Source of the DNA: Thalassia testudinum
Lineage: Eukaryota; Streptophyta; Magnoliopsida; Alismatales; Hydrocharitaceae
Direction: 5' to 3'
DNA: 64,000 nt
NCBI GenBank assembly: GCA_037157565.1
Contig: JAZHRO010000073.1
Span: 18,110,501-18,174,500, forward strand
Of this stretch, positions 22,741-34,314 are shown in pieces. The position numbers and the translations under genes are program-made. The notes under the pieces were generated by a model that saw only the letters and a list, made by a program, of their open reading frames with translations, ran no database searches and was not told the origin of the DNA. How positions within the stretch are numbered: position 1 is the stretch's first letter; the number at the start of each line of letters is the position of its first letter.

Positions 22741-25439
22741 ATTTGTTTGCTTAGCTCCATTTAGAAATGATTATTGCTCCAACTTTAAAAATTAAATTTT
22801 CCAAAATTGCAAACTAGGTCCTCTAGGATGATCTCCCATACTATGTCAAGAATTAAATGCAAGGCTTAAAATTCATCCAATCATACTGGAAATTAAGAAC
22901 TAATCATGTTGAACATCTAGAAATTACTAGACATCGGAATTGAACTCAAAAACTTAATCTATTCACTGGGTTGCAGATGGAAAATCACCATCAAAAAATC
23001 ACTATGATTTGAACTCCCGACTTCTTGATTCTTTAGCAAAGACCCCTGCCTCATGATTATACTTGCAGGGTCAACTCCAAAAATTTTGTCAACCATTAAA
23101 ATGAAATCTTCTTCAACAAAATAATTCCCATCCAACATAGTAAAGCATACTAATCAATCAGAACTAGCATTTAGGAACTTTATCGTTTAAGTAGGTTTAT
23201 TTATGTATATTGACTTTATGCTAACTTAAGATACACATCATTAAAATGTTTCAACAAATATTCCACAAAATAAATGACAAAACTAAAAGACAATAGTGTC
23301 TCTAAGGAAAAAACACAAAGCACAGCAAAGCAATCCATGCCTACCTCCTTAATAGTACCTTTGTAATGCTTGCTTCGATGAGCTTTTCCTCTGTCCTTCT
23401 CCTTAGACTACCAAATAAGGTGCCACATGAGAACCAAAAGATAAATACTGTAGTAGAAAAACAAACCAAGAGTAATTTGCAATAGTAGTACACCGCACCT
23501 TCCTTGGCTTGTCACCATATCTCTATTTTCTTGAGCGGCTTATCTCTCATATTCACTATCTGAAGAATCAACACTATGACAAAATTAAAAGACAACTAGT
23601 AAGTGAAATCATCAAGAAACAAAAAACCCAAACACAAATAGAGAACTCTAGAAGCCATCTCACAATGTGACCATCAACTAAAAACCAATTGCCACTTGCC
23701 ATCAAGTTAAGAGGATTAACCATGAATCACTTCTCAGTTTTAACATTCTCTCTAAATCTTTAATCACAATCAATATTTGGCCTTTCAATCCAACATGGAC
23801 TTAACAACTGAGATTTGGAACTTCATGGTCATTAGCTTCATGTTGCTCTTGTAGACTGTGAAGCAAGTGCTGCAATCAGCCCAAAGCCTATTAGTATTGA
23901 GTAGATAGGCCAATCACTTTACAACTTTATATGTGATTGAATGCATTCATCCATGTCTCACTTCTAGCCCAAATTTACATTGGAACAATCAGGTATGAAG
24001 GTTAATAATTTTGCTAATTAAAGAAGCATCATCCAATTTGCAAATAAGGTCACATTTAAGCTTCTCATCTTAGTATTCCCCTGCATTAATCAAGCCAAAT
24101 TGTTATTCAAACATAGGATGTATTGCCAAAAATTCTATTTGTTGTTATCCAAATCCTATACTAAATTACAACATAAATAAATTCACATGCAATTTGGCAT
24201 GCAAAGTTCCAAATTGAGCAACTACAAGCCAATGAAGTGATGATTTTTAATATATATAGTGAGTGAATTTTTTTTACAAAAAAGGAAAGAAAAAGAATAG
24301 TAGTATTTGAACCATGGAAAGAACATTCATTAACCTATCCATACAAGAAGGAGAACGAATAAATCCATGAAAGAGTGAAAATGAACCCAACATTATAACA
24401 ACAATTTGTTTGAAAATTCATTAAAAAACAATGATATATTTCAAGGTCATGTCAACATACACCACATCATGCACAAATAAAGATGGATAAACCAACACAT
24501 AAGATAGTGCATCAAGCTATTCAAGATGGGATACACCACATCATGCATCAATTGTTATTCTCATAAAGATAGTGCATCAAGCTATTTGCTTTTGGTCTTT
24601 TAGAACTATACTATTTTCAAGAGAGAAGCAGAAAAGAAAGATAGAAAGGAAAAAGCCATACAAATACAAAATGTGAATGAGTAGTCCATTGGCTAGCTAT
24701 TCAATTCTTCATTTAGGAATTCTGTACAAAATATATGAGAACAAAATCTATATATATTAGATCAAATGAGATCAGAATATACATGTATTAGATCAATGAT
24801 GTATAAAGGTACGAATAGTACAAACTAGTGCTAATTTACGTATTAAGTAACAAGAATAGTACTTAATAGATACCTTTCCACATCAAGCAATAAGCCAAAT
24901 ACACTTGAAGAATTGGAAGATACCACACTCTGAATCTAATTGGATGCTTATGCTAAAGATGTGATAGATTAAGAAACACACATTAGTGTATCAGCATGGG
25001 TGAAGAATGCATACTCAAATGATAAACACAAAGCCCTAGATTGAACGTAAGCCTAATGACATGCACACTTATGCCCTCATGAGAGCACTTGAACCCACAT
25101 CTTTAGCACATGAGAAAAGTAGGCCAAGAGAATCCTAGAGATACTAGTGGGGTGTCATTCCTAAGAGTGGAAGCTCATGCAGAAAGGAGAAAGTTTGGAA
25201 CTCATGTACTGCCACTTGGGACAAAGGAGTATAAGCACCAAGTATTGTGCTCAAGGGCCACCTGCAAGAGAGAATGCTGCAGCAACTATAACAGGGTGCT
25301 AAAGCTCAACCTTGGGGGAGGGGATGCCCCTACAATGAGGCATCTTTTTCAACTCCTCTCATATCATCTTCCACCAAATTACCAGTTACTACTTTATTGA
25401 AACACTCAGGAAATCCAAGACACACCCGCATACAATCAA

Positions 25440-25790
25440 TTCCTTAACCAGCTCTATTTCCTACTCTCTAAGCATATCCACAAGGTTGCAATCCTAATGT
25501 CCTGTTCTTCCAAACTCGGTACATGAAGTCCTTTCTTTGCCTAATCATCCAACCAAAAGAAGAAGTCACTATCATTAGCAATCTGCAACACAAAGAGAGC
25601 TAAATCTCCAACATTAACTTTACCAATCCCTTCCAGGAGGAAAGTCCTATGATGGGGTCACCCTTCTTCTCCCAATTAAGTTATTTTCCATAGCATTTTA
25701 TCAAAACTTTTGAAAGCAAGGGTCCATCATCCCCAATGATTTTGGGCACCCACTTAGTTTGAAATTGTGGAATAGGAACCAGTGATATCT
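25440..25790 (-). pseudogene. LINE-like C-terminal fragment (tentative)
   Basis: On the minus strand, scattered frames give VGDLALFVLQIANDSDFFFW and nearby CYGK*LNWEKKGDPI, which resemble the region after RT in plant LINE ORF2 proteins (G-G, then F-W-D-W). Several stops and frame changes are present. It lies in the opposite orientation to the RT fragment at 26550, so the two are not one simple insertion. Confidence 0.3.
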
Positions 25791-26549
25791 TTAGCAGATG
25801 GGATTTTAAATTACATATGGCTATCAATCTGACATATGAATGCATGCTGCACAAAGATGATGATCAAAGTACAAAAAAATCAAAGTCCAACTAATACAAT
25901 CTTCAAGTTCTAACCACTTATCTATTAGAAATCCAATAATAACCACTTATCTCTAACTTTTCATATGATTAAGAAAGGGAGTTGGTTTCATCTCATTCTC
26001 TAACATATTCTAATTGTAAGATGGTAGTATTATGGTAAATGGTTAGGTCTTAAGATGCAACAAGTTTATTGTGTTATAGCACAAACTCCAAATTTCTCCC
26101 ATCAACATGTTTACTTTTCAAAAAGTAATTGCATATTATAAAATTGTTTTGAAATTCTTATCTTTTGATTGTTGTTCCCCCTTTTTAAGACTATAAATGA
26201 AGAGCTGGAAGCATTGTCAACAAGTTGGTTTTAATCATTGCTAAGTTATTTGGATTCAGATAAGCAAGTTTAGGGTGTGGATTTGTCTACTATTATGTTC
26301 TGCAAGTTGATTAGCTTGGTCAAGAAATTATTGGATCAATCAACCAGAACATCTGCTTTAGTAAAGCCTTACTTGACAATTAGAGATCTATTAGCCTCAT
26401 CAATGTGTCTCTCATACTGATATCTAAAACTTTGGCCTTTAGACTTACAAGGGAACTCAGAACAATTATCCCACCCAATTAATGCACCTTTCTGTTTAAA
26501 AGGTTGGCTGCTAACTATTTCAGTCACCCAAGAGCATACTTTTAAAACT

Positions 26550-26970
26550 AAAGGAGTGGTTATTAAAATTGATTTCATCAAAGCTTTTGTCACATTAGAT
26601 TGGAATCTACTATATAATGTGCTTGAATCTTTCAAAACCCCCACGACTCCTACTGTCTGGGTAGCTGCAATCCTCCAGACATCTGGAATTTCAGTCAAAG
26701 TTAATGATTCCATGTCTGGCTTCTTTAAGCCTCGGAGAGAAGTGAAGCAAGGAGATCCACTCTCTTCACTACTATTTATAATGGCTATGAGTTTCTTTGA
26801 AGCTATGCTTTCACAGGCAAACCTTTTGGAGATGATTAAGGGATTAAAAATAAAGCACTAAATAGAGACATCACAAAACAAGGCACTAAATAGAGGCATA
26901 ATAGATATGCAATTTGCTGATGACCTACTTATATTCCTTCAACTTGATAGAGATACCCTATGTTTCTAGG
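26550..26970 (+). pseudogene. LINE reverse transcriptase fragment
   Basis: Plus-strand frame 26556-26861 gives IKIDFIKAFVTLDWNLLYN (RT motif with the first catalytic Asp), then ISVKVNDSMSGFF, REVKQGDPLSSLLFIMAMS, and after a stop the FADDL motif near 26916-26930 (MQFADDLLIFLQL). These are RT motifs of plant non-LTR retrotransposons: the KIDF-KAFDTLDW signature, RG-RQGDPLSP and FADD. Only about 140 codons remain and the N- and C-terminal parts of ORF2 are absent, so this is a truncated, decayed copy. Confidence 0.82.
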
Positions 26971-27283
26971 TTGACCTACTTATATAACATCAAGATCTTT
27001 TTATTATCTCATGTTCACCAGTTAGATGACCCTTTTATAGCTTGTTTGTTTTAGCCCAATCTACTCTAAACTAATTCCAAATGGTACAAAAGGCTCTCAA
27101 ACTGTATAATATTCTTAAATAAATATATTCAAGATCAATTGTTTCATTGTCACTACTAGTTCCTTTTTAGAAAAAAAAAGTCACCACTAGTTCATTAGGT
27201 CATTATAGGTTTATTGCTTAAGTTTCCCTTTCCTTTTGTTAGCATCTAGGTTCATGATTTTTATACACCTATTTATAATTTTT

Positions 27284-27575
27284 TAGATGGTTTTCAAATG
27301 TCCACTTTCTTGACATTCAGGAGATGCTCGTCATCAAGCAGCTGCTAATCATACCACTAGTGCAATGGCTTTCCAATAAAATGATGATGAGGTGACATTT
27401 TATTTGTTAATTATTTTTAAATGTGATCCCTTTTTATTATCGATTGATTTGATGTATTATATTTTATTATAAATCTTCATGCAGCTGATCTTTGATCGCA
27501 TAACTCATAGATGTTCAATAGATACTACTCATAACACAAGAGCATTCGAGCAGAATGAAGATGAAAAGATAACGT
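27284..27575 (+). repeat. CACTA repeated-exon array, second part
   Basis: Copies 3 (about 27290-27392) and 4 (about 27484-27570) of the exon-like module described at 22385. Copy 3 reads HSGDARHQAAANHTTSAMAF and ends in an acidic stretch before GTGACA. Copy 4 is more divergent (THRCSIDTTHNTRAFEQNED) and ends before a GTTATA-type donor. An acceptor-like TTTTTTAG precedes copy 3. Confidence 0.5.
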
Positions 27576-27675
27576 TATATAAAATTTATTTGATTTATTA
27601 TCATTGTAGATTGTGTTTTAATAATAATTGATTAAGTTGATTTTTGTATATATATTAATTAATTTTTTTCATATA

Positions 27676-29085
27676 ATTTTTTAGATGAACCCCATAAATA
27701 TCTACTATATAATTTGCCATTTTGTTCATGGTTTTACACCTAAAGAGACAATCTTTGTTGACATTAAGGAAGGCGTTAGTGTTGGATTATATAGTCAAAA
27801 GTTTGAAAGTAAAGTGGGAAAATTAGCTCGTGCTATTATACCAATCACCTATAGAGATTTTAGACTTGATGTGACAAAGGAGATGATGATGGAACTTTAA
27901 AGCGCTTACAGGTATAATTTCTTATATTTAATCATTATTTTAAAATAATTTTTTTGTTATAAATGTTTATAAGTTATAGATGATTGATTTTGTAGGAAAT
28001 TTTTCGTTGGGAAAATAATCCTTACGTCGAATGACAAATTATAACTCCATCGCAATTATTGATACAGGCTGAAGGAAAAAGGTAAGTTAAATTTGGAAAA
28101 TAATTATGATGTTTACATTTATATTTTTTATGTAATAATTGATTTTTGATGTTTTTTATAGTATTTTAGTAAATTTGTTCCTATCTCGGAGATGCTTACT
28201 AAAATACCTGATCATGTAGATCCCAATATTGGCCTAGACTCATAGATCATTGGATAGTGACAAGGATAAGGTAATTATTTGGAATGATTTTAAGTATTAG
28301 TAATTGTAATTTTGTACCTTAAGGTTCCATCTTAAGCCTTAATTTTTTTATTTGTTTTAAAGCTAAGGGACAACGTGTTACCCATCGTATGGGTAGACAA
28401 AATTTACATCAGTTACATCATAAGCTTATAAGTATTAATTAATTTTTTTTCTACTTTTTTGTTTTATTCTTATAATCTATTAAATCACTTGATATAGGCA
28501 AAATAAGAGAATAAAGCTTCAAGGAAAGATCGTTTTAAGTACTCCAAAAGTTGAGAAGGTCCAAATGGGTCAAGAGTTTGGTATGATGAGTACAAAAAAT
28601 AATAAGTTTGTTGAATTAATTCATTTATTAGTTATGTGCATAAATAACTTAATATTTAAAATAATTTTTGATAATTTTTTGCTTGACTAAGTGAGTTTTT
28701 ATGTTAATTAAGAACATATGGAAGATCTTACAACGCGGTCAAAGGGACGTAATTCTAATTCAATGTTGTCAGATGATAATGCCTATTTGCAGGTCATTGG
28801 GAAAGAACATCCTGGTTTTGTACATGCTATCGGTCTTGGTGTTAGCCCATCTACTTATTACGAAGAGGTGCTTATTCTTCCAATAAAGCTCTCGGGACTT
28901 GAATGGATAGGATGGAAAATATGATGGAGAAAGTTTTGGATATGTTAACTAAACAACAAGAAGCTTCTTTGTCTCAGCGTCGTCTTAGTAGTGTAGGAAG
29001 TGGAGCAAGTAGGGATATTGAAGATGATGGCTTTGAGAATGAAAATGATCTTGACTATGAAGATGATTACTTTCTTGATGCATAG
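27676..29085 (+). pseudogene. CACTA second gene (TNPA/Transposase_24-like)
   Basis: Exon-like segments separated by AT-rich introns. 27685-27900 contains IFVDIKEGVSVGLYSQKFES and GKLARAIIPITYRDFRLDV. Short pieces lie near 28010-28080 and 28500-28600. 28718-28924 contains TRSKGRNSNSMLSDDNAYLQ and GKEHPGFVHAIGLGVSPSTYY. 28903-29085 contains MEKVLDMLTKQQEA and ends in a highly acidic tail. This order, ending in a D-Y--V-G-E-PG-V segment and a coiled-coil-like tail, resembles the Transposase_24 proteins encoded downstream of TNP2. The donor and acceptor sites are plausible but unproven. Confidence 0.6.
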
Positions 29086-29385
29086 TAACATGTGTTGAAT
29101 GAGTTAACTTTTGTAGGAATGACTTTTAGGTTTTTAGTTTTTTGTAATTGAGAACATGAATATTGGGTTGAAAATTAATAAAATATATATTTTATGTGTG
29201 AATGTTATTATAACAAGTGCTATTAATATTATAGGTAAAATAATGCTATTGAAAGAAAAGTAAATCATAAGTGGTTATATTACAGTAATTAAAAAATTTT
29301 AAATAGGTGAATAAATTTTCGCACCATAATATTTTTGTGAAATGTCTCCAAAGAATTTTAGATGGTAAATTATTGTCGCAAATTT

Positions 29386-29750
29386 GTGATAGTTTTTAAC
29401 CGTCACGTAAAGTCTTTCATGATAGATTTTAGACATCACATAAGATCTTTTGTGATGGTTTTTAAATGTCACTTAAAGACTTTCGTGATGGTTTTTAACC
29501 ATCACATAAGGTCTCTCGTGATGGTTTTTAACTGTCGCGTAAGGTCTGCGTCACGTATGGTCTTTCGTGATGGTTTTTAAGCGTTACGTACGGTCTTTCG
29601 TGATGGTTTTTAAACGTCACGTATGGTCTTTGGTGATGATTTTTAACCGTCACGTATGGTCTTTCATGATGATTTTTAACTCAAAATCTTTTGTGATGGT
29701 TATTATACATTATGTAAGAACTTTCGTGATGTTCTTAACCATCACAAATG
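29386..29750 (+). repeat. CACTA 3' subterminal array, 33-bp palindromic units
   Basis: About eleven tandem units starting at 29386, 29419, 29452, 29485, 29518, 29567, 29600, 29633, 29666, 29693 and 29726. Most are exactly 33 bases, with one partial copy at 29551-29566. Each begins GTGATGGTTTTTAA and continues with a YRTCACGTAAGGTCTTTC-like half. The unit at 29485 has perfect 9-base arms, GTGATGGTT and AACCATCAC, around TTT. Such arrays are the TNPA-type binding zone of CACTA elements. ORFs across it are artefacts of the 33-bp (11-codon) period. Confidence 0.9.
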
Positions 29751-29894
29751 ATAGATCATTTGCAACGGTAAATCTTTTTAGGATGCCCCTTTTTGTGATG
29801 ATTCATGTTACTGTCCCAAAAAGTTTTTTGTGACGATAGTAAATGTTTTTGTCACAGTAATATTTTGTTGCAATTAACATATTTTCTTGTAGTG

Positions 29895-30915
29895 CTAGCT
29901 ACAACCAATGTTCAAATTGATTGCTACTCAGGATGTATGGAAATGAGCAACGACAATGAGAAGATTTATTTTGATATGTTTGCAGCCGCTAAGAGAATGA
30001 AGTCAAGGTATTTTGAGGATGTTTCAGAAAGTGATTCGAAGGATGACTCCAAAAAGACCATGATGATTGATATATCCCTTGGGAATTCCACTTCCACATA
30101 AACCTTTGAATATCAAGAATCTATTATATCATAGACCCTTACCCCTTGCAATGAATCCCAGATCACTCAGTTGATCCAAATGCTCTAGGATGAAAAGGAA
30201 TCCAGTGCTAGAGAATTTGATGACATAAGAAAGGAGCTCAATAGACTCTAGGATGAGCAACAAAAATCTCAAAGTCATGAATTTGGTTCAAGTGTGACTC
30301 AACAAATTTTGGATTCTGAGGTTGTCATTGAGGATTCTTTGTATCAAGGTGCAGGATATTGATGTCTCGAAGATTGATTTTGAATTGAAAATTAATTCTT
30401 TGGAAGAGACATCAGATGAGTAAATTGAGCTTGATTTTGACACATTCCCATTTGATTTATCTAAAAACCTCATCTTGGAAAATGATGGAAAATGGGTTGA
30501 CATCCCTAAGATTGATTTATCTGAAGACCTCGACTCTTAGGAGATACCTTATATCCATGGAGTTAAATTTACATTATCAGACAACCCTATTGAAATTAAG
30601 GAGGAAGATTTTCTCGAGGATTTGATCTTGATTTAGGTCCTGAATATCAATCTTTTTTTTTTTTAGAACAGAGCATTATTGGGCTTAAATATGATTTTGT
30701 TGTCTTTGAGGATGCCCATTTAGACATTGATGACCTGGTGAATGGTCTCGAGCCCGAAACCTTTCTAGTTTATTAATTAGGCCTAAACTAAACCCAACTA
30801 GACCAGGTCTATGTGGCCTCATTGGCAGCAAGGTATTGCTGATGAAGTAACCAAGAAGGCACTTGAAGACAAATAGTTCAGTTGCTCTCAAAATTCTCAG
30901 TTAAATCCCTATCTT
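29895..30915 (+). pseudogene. Element H, end of protease and acidic region
   Basis: Resumes the protease frame at 29895 (LATTNVQIDCYSGCMEM), continues with KIYFDMFAAAKRMKSRYFED and then a strongly acidic, low-complexity stretch to about 30740, with several stops. Two short segments match element D on the opposite strand: DLDLGPEY near 30625 (D has HLDLGPEL) and YDFVVFEDAHLDIDDL near 30690 (D has YESFMFKDTQLDNMDDL). No RT follows, so H, like D, seems to be a non-autonomous member of the family. The T-run at 30652-30664 interrupts the match. Confidence 0.6.
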
Positions 30916-33690
30916 AGTGTAGTATACACTCTCACTGGTCGATAGAGCCCTTGATTGGTCGATTGATGGGTGCATCAGGGCTCCTCAAAGCCTAAATTAC
31001 ACCGGTGATATTTTAGGAATTAGGGCCCCAAAATCCAAATTTTGCTACGGGTGTCCAATCGTGAATCTAAGGACCTTATAGCGATAGTGATCCTTGAGTT
31101 GAGATGAATCCAAACAAGGGTAGCATGCCTTGTTTTAGGTTCATTTGAAAAATCACGTCACAAGACCCAAAATGCACCTATTTCAATAAAATGTTCGTAC
31201 CAGGTGCAAACAATGTCGGATTTATGAACCGTCTGTGGTGTTGTATTCCTCGTGAAAAATATAAAGAACAGGATCATTGAAAATGAATTTTGGTTGAGTT
31301 GAATAGATCATTCCAGGCAGGAGATGAACGGGTGCGAAAAAATAATAGAATCGAAACTGTTATTATATAAGGGGCCAGGGTTCTTCTAAAATCCTCATCC
31401 CTTCATTTGTGCATCCTAAAACCCTCCTCCCAACCACCATTCTCAAGCAGCAAACTTCACCCTCATTCTGGAGCTCCGTCGAGGCTCCGATCAACTCTAA
31501 ACACGAAGAATATCGTGTGCGATTGAAGGAATATGACCCGAACATCGATTTTTTTTGTATTTTTTTGTCATTTGCACTTCAAGTGATGGTGGTTTGTGCA
31601 TGTTCTTTCTGATGGAAGTGGGAGAGAGTCCTCTTCATTGTTGATGACAAGGTCATCAGAGGAGGAGATAGAACTAGGGAGGAGGGATGGCACGTACCCT
31701 TCCTTTCTCTCATGCTCTTCAATGCCCACCTTCTTCTTCCTCCTTGGGATGACCAAGGGGGTGAGGTTGGAGGATGGATGGTGGGGGTGGTCTTGGTGGT
31801 ATGGGGAGTGGGGACGGCCCATGGAGGTGGCCGACTACCCATCTTCCTCCGCTTCCTTGTTCTCCATTGTTAAAGGGGAGAAAATGAAGGAAGACAAAGG
31901 GCCAATTCAGATCTGATTGTGGACCATTAGGGTCTCATTTCAGACCTTAATTAGGCCCCAAAATGCTATCTAAAGTTGTCCTTGGGGCAGCTTTGTATGG
32001 TCCCTAAGGTCACCCCGCTATTTTCCCTCTGCTGTGTATCTTTCTTCCACGTGCGGTGAAGGGATGCGGGAAAAGTGTGGAGCAAGGTTGGGCTGATGTG
32101 TGGGCAGTATGGAGACCACATTAACATCTGAAATGAAGTATAATTGGGTCCAAATAATGTGAAGGGGACAACCCCTTGGCTGTACACCATGGTCCCATGT
32201 TTTCCTTCTTTTCGCCTTCATTTTCCATGTGTAAGGAAGGAAGGTGGGAGGAAGAAGGGGGAAATTTTAGGACTAATGTGGGGGTGTTATTAGGTCTTCA
32301 AATGGACCTAAATTCAGGTGTTTAGACCCCTAATGAAGTTTAGGGATAGCTTTTTGGCTGCCCAAGAAATTATCACAGTTTGGTGTCAAGTCTCCTCTCT
32401 TTGATGAGGACAGAGGGAGTGGTATGGGACACTCACATGCACAGTACTAGTAGACAACTTTAGGAGTCATGTTTGACCTTGGTGGTGATTTTACAAGTGA
32501 GGTTGATGTCAACGTGGTGAGACAATCTATGCATCGTTGAGGTGCACAAGTTTTGGGCAATTTTGCCAGGTAGAGTGTTTTTCCACCTTTGCTGATAGCT
32601 AGAACTAGTCTTACCTACTTGTTACTTATATGCCATGAGAATGATGGATTGAATATAATTTTCTACTTCTAGATTTGATTTAAGAACATGAGAAATAATA
32701 CATGATTGTTGTGCTTGATTAAATGAAATATGCTACCTATTGCATGTGTTGGATAAATGATAGACATATACCTATGGCATGCGATAGGATTGAAATGAAT
32801 ATAATAACTATTGTTTGTTCCAAATGGAAATGATATGGTGTGATATAACAATTATTGTTTATGCTAAACTAAATTGACATAAGAGAATGTATGCATGTTA
32901 GATGTTCTTGTAGTTAAGATAAGATCAAATGACAACATTGGATATATGAGGCCTACTCAATGATAGAACATGCTATGTTGAACCATCACTGAATCATAAG
33001 AACACATATAGTACAACATAGATGTAAGGACATTGATACTTTGATTCATATATGAAACCAGAAATGGTCTAGAGATGTGATATCGGAGCTATTATTAGCT
33101 AGGGATTACATAATTGGAAAGTAATGCGCATATAACAACTCAAACATAATTACACGTTGGGTGTAACATGGGTAATCATAGATATACGGATCATGTTTTG
33201 GTAGACACTTGGATGTTCATGAACAGAATGGGAATGGAATGATGACATGGTAATTAAGGAAAGGATTAGTAAATGATTATGATGGTTGCTTGTAGAAGGC
33301 AGGAAAATAATGTTATGAGACTCATGAGATGAGTCAGAAATGACAAATAGATATAAGGATAAGATGATAATGAGATGGAAACTTGGTGCATATGAGACAC
33401 CTAAGTATATTAATGTGAATCATTAATAAACACCAGTTTATCATCACTCTTATGCCCTAAAATAGATCTAGCTCTTAGGATTTAAACTCCGCAAATAGGT
33501 TTCTGGGCTACATTTAGGCATCACTTAGGTTAGGCATGCATTGCATGATTTTTTGTATTTTTGACACGTTCATCTGAGTGTTTGGGATGAACAGATAGCC
33601 AAATCCCTAAAACCCTAACATTCAAGAAGGCAACAGCGTGAAGAGGAAGCCCAATTCAACTGGGACTCAACTAAATCCAACTCATCATAG
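30916..33690 (+). repeat. Probable LTR-derived non-coding sequence, family unknown
   Basis: Starts where the H-like coding ends. At 30916-30930 AGTGTA-GTA-TACACT forms a stem around a TG, resembling the LTR starts elsewhere in the window. ATTATATAAGGGG at about 31361-31373 is a good TATA box, followed by a leader-like sequence with AAACCCTCCTCCC. No second copy, primer site or target duplication was found inside the window. The ORFs here are unconvincing. Could be a solo LTR, the 5' LTR of a truncated element, or something else. Confidence 0.35.
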
Positions 33691-34314
33691 CTGGATACCA
33701 GCTCACCTAGGTTAGGTTTAGCTCTCTTAAGCTCCATTCAGCTCATCTTAGCTAGATGGTAGCTCAGGGTAGCTCAACTTAGCTCAACTCAGCTCAACTC
33801 AGCTCAAACCCCTATCAACTTAGTTGAATCTAGCTCATCTTAGGTCCAATCAGTTCACTGGGAACTCTAGCTAGCTCAACTTAGTTGACAGGAGTCCATC
33901 TCAGCTCAGGTCCAACTCTCCCCAACTCCACTCAACTCATAGCAGTTGAACTCCCTCCAGCTTAGCTACTACTTGTCAACTTACTAGCTAAGCTAGCTTG
34001 GGAGTTCCTATCAGAAGCAAATCCATCTTAACCCAGCTTCAGACAGGTTGATACCAGCTCAACTTAACTCCACTACTCAAGCTTAGATACTAGCAGAAGA
34101 ACTAGCTAGCTAAGCTGAGTAGCTAGCTCTTTTGAAGATCTCTTCAGTAGAATAAGCTCTAGGAATTCCACCTTGGCTCCAATTGTACTTTAGATAGCTC
34201 TTCCTCAGCTCCTCTTCTCCAAACCCTACCTCCCTCCACTACTACCCTACTACTTAAGCTAGCTTAGCTAGCTTAACTAAGCTCAACACCTCCTCCACTC
34301 CATGGCCAACCCCC
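33691..34314. repeat. AGCT-rich degenerate repeat tract
   Basis: About 36 copies of AGCT in some 600 bases by hand count, against 2-3 expected by chance. They lie in a background of AGCTCAACTY, TAGCTAGCT and AAGCTAGCTT runs. No constant period is evident, but AGCTCAACTC is repeated at 10-base steps at 33781-33806. The tract stops a few tens of bases before the first base of element D. Not coding. Confidence 0.8.

Larger units (their letters stand above)
22741..27280. other. AT-rich block inside the CACTA element (intron or foreign insertion)
   Basis: 4.5 kb of mostly non-coding DNA lying between exon-repeat copies 2 and 3. Apart from two LINE-like fragments (25440-25790 and 26550-26970) I see nothing recognisable. 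A small direct repeat is present: AGATAGTGCATCAAGCTATT occurs near 24504 and 24556. No terminal repeats or target duplication were found, so it could be a very long intron into which LINEs inserted, or one composite insertion. Confidence 0.4.
16432..29894 (+). mobile_element. Element T: CACTA (En/Spm) DNA transposon, decayed
   Basis: 13.46 kb bounded by the 13-bp terminal inverted repeat CACTACAAGAAAA (16432-16444) and its complement (29882-29894). It contains a TNP2-type transposase, a second downstream ORF and subterminal repeats, the standard layout of plant CACTA elements. The expected 3-bp target duplication is not exact: TTG on the left, CTA on the right, both filling the same Leu codon of the interrupted protease. 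A block at 22736-27280 separates copies of a repeated exon and carries LINE fragments, so the original element was probably nearer 9 kb. Confidence 0.92.

Noticed and set aside
25110..25400. 96-codon ORF with several Cys residues
   Set aside because: Short, isolated in AT-rich non-coding DNA, with no recognised domain or supporting neighbour.
29386..29750. Regular short palindromic repeats as a CRISPR-like array
   Set aside because: Units are contiguous with no unique spacers, the DNA is eukaryotic, and the array lies at the end of a CACTA element.
29362..29833. ORFs encoding repeated MVFNRHVRSFV-like peptides
   Set aside because: Produced by the 33-bp CACTA subterminal repeat, which is exactly 11 codons long and so keeps one frame open.
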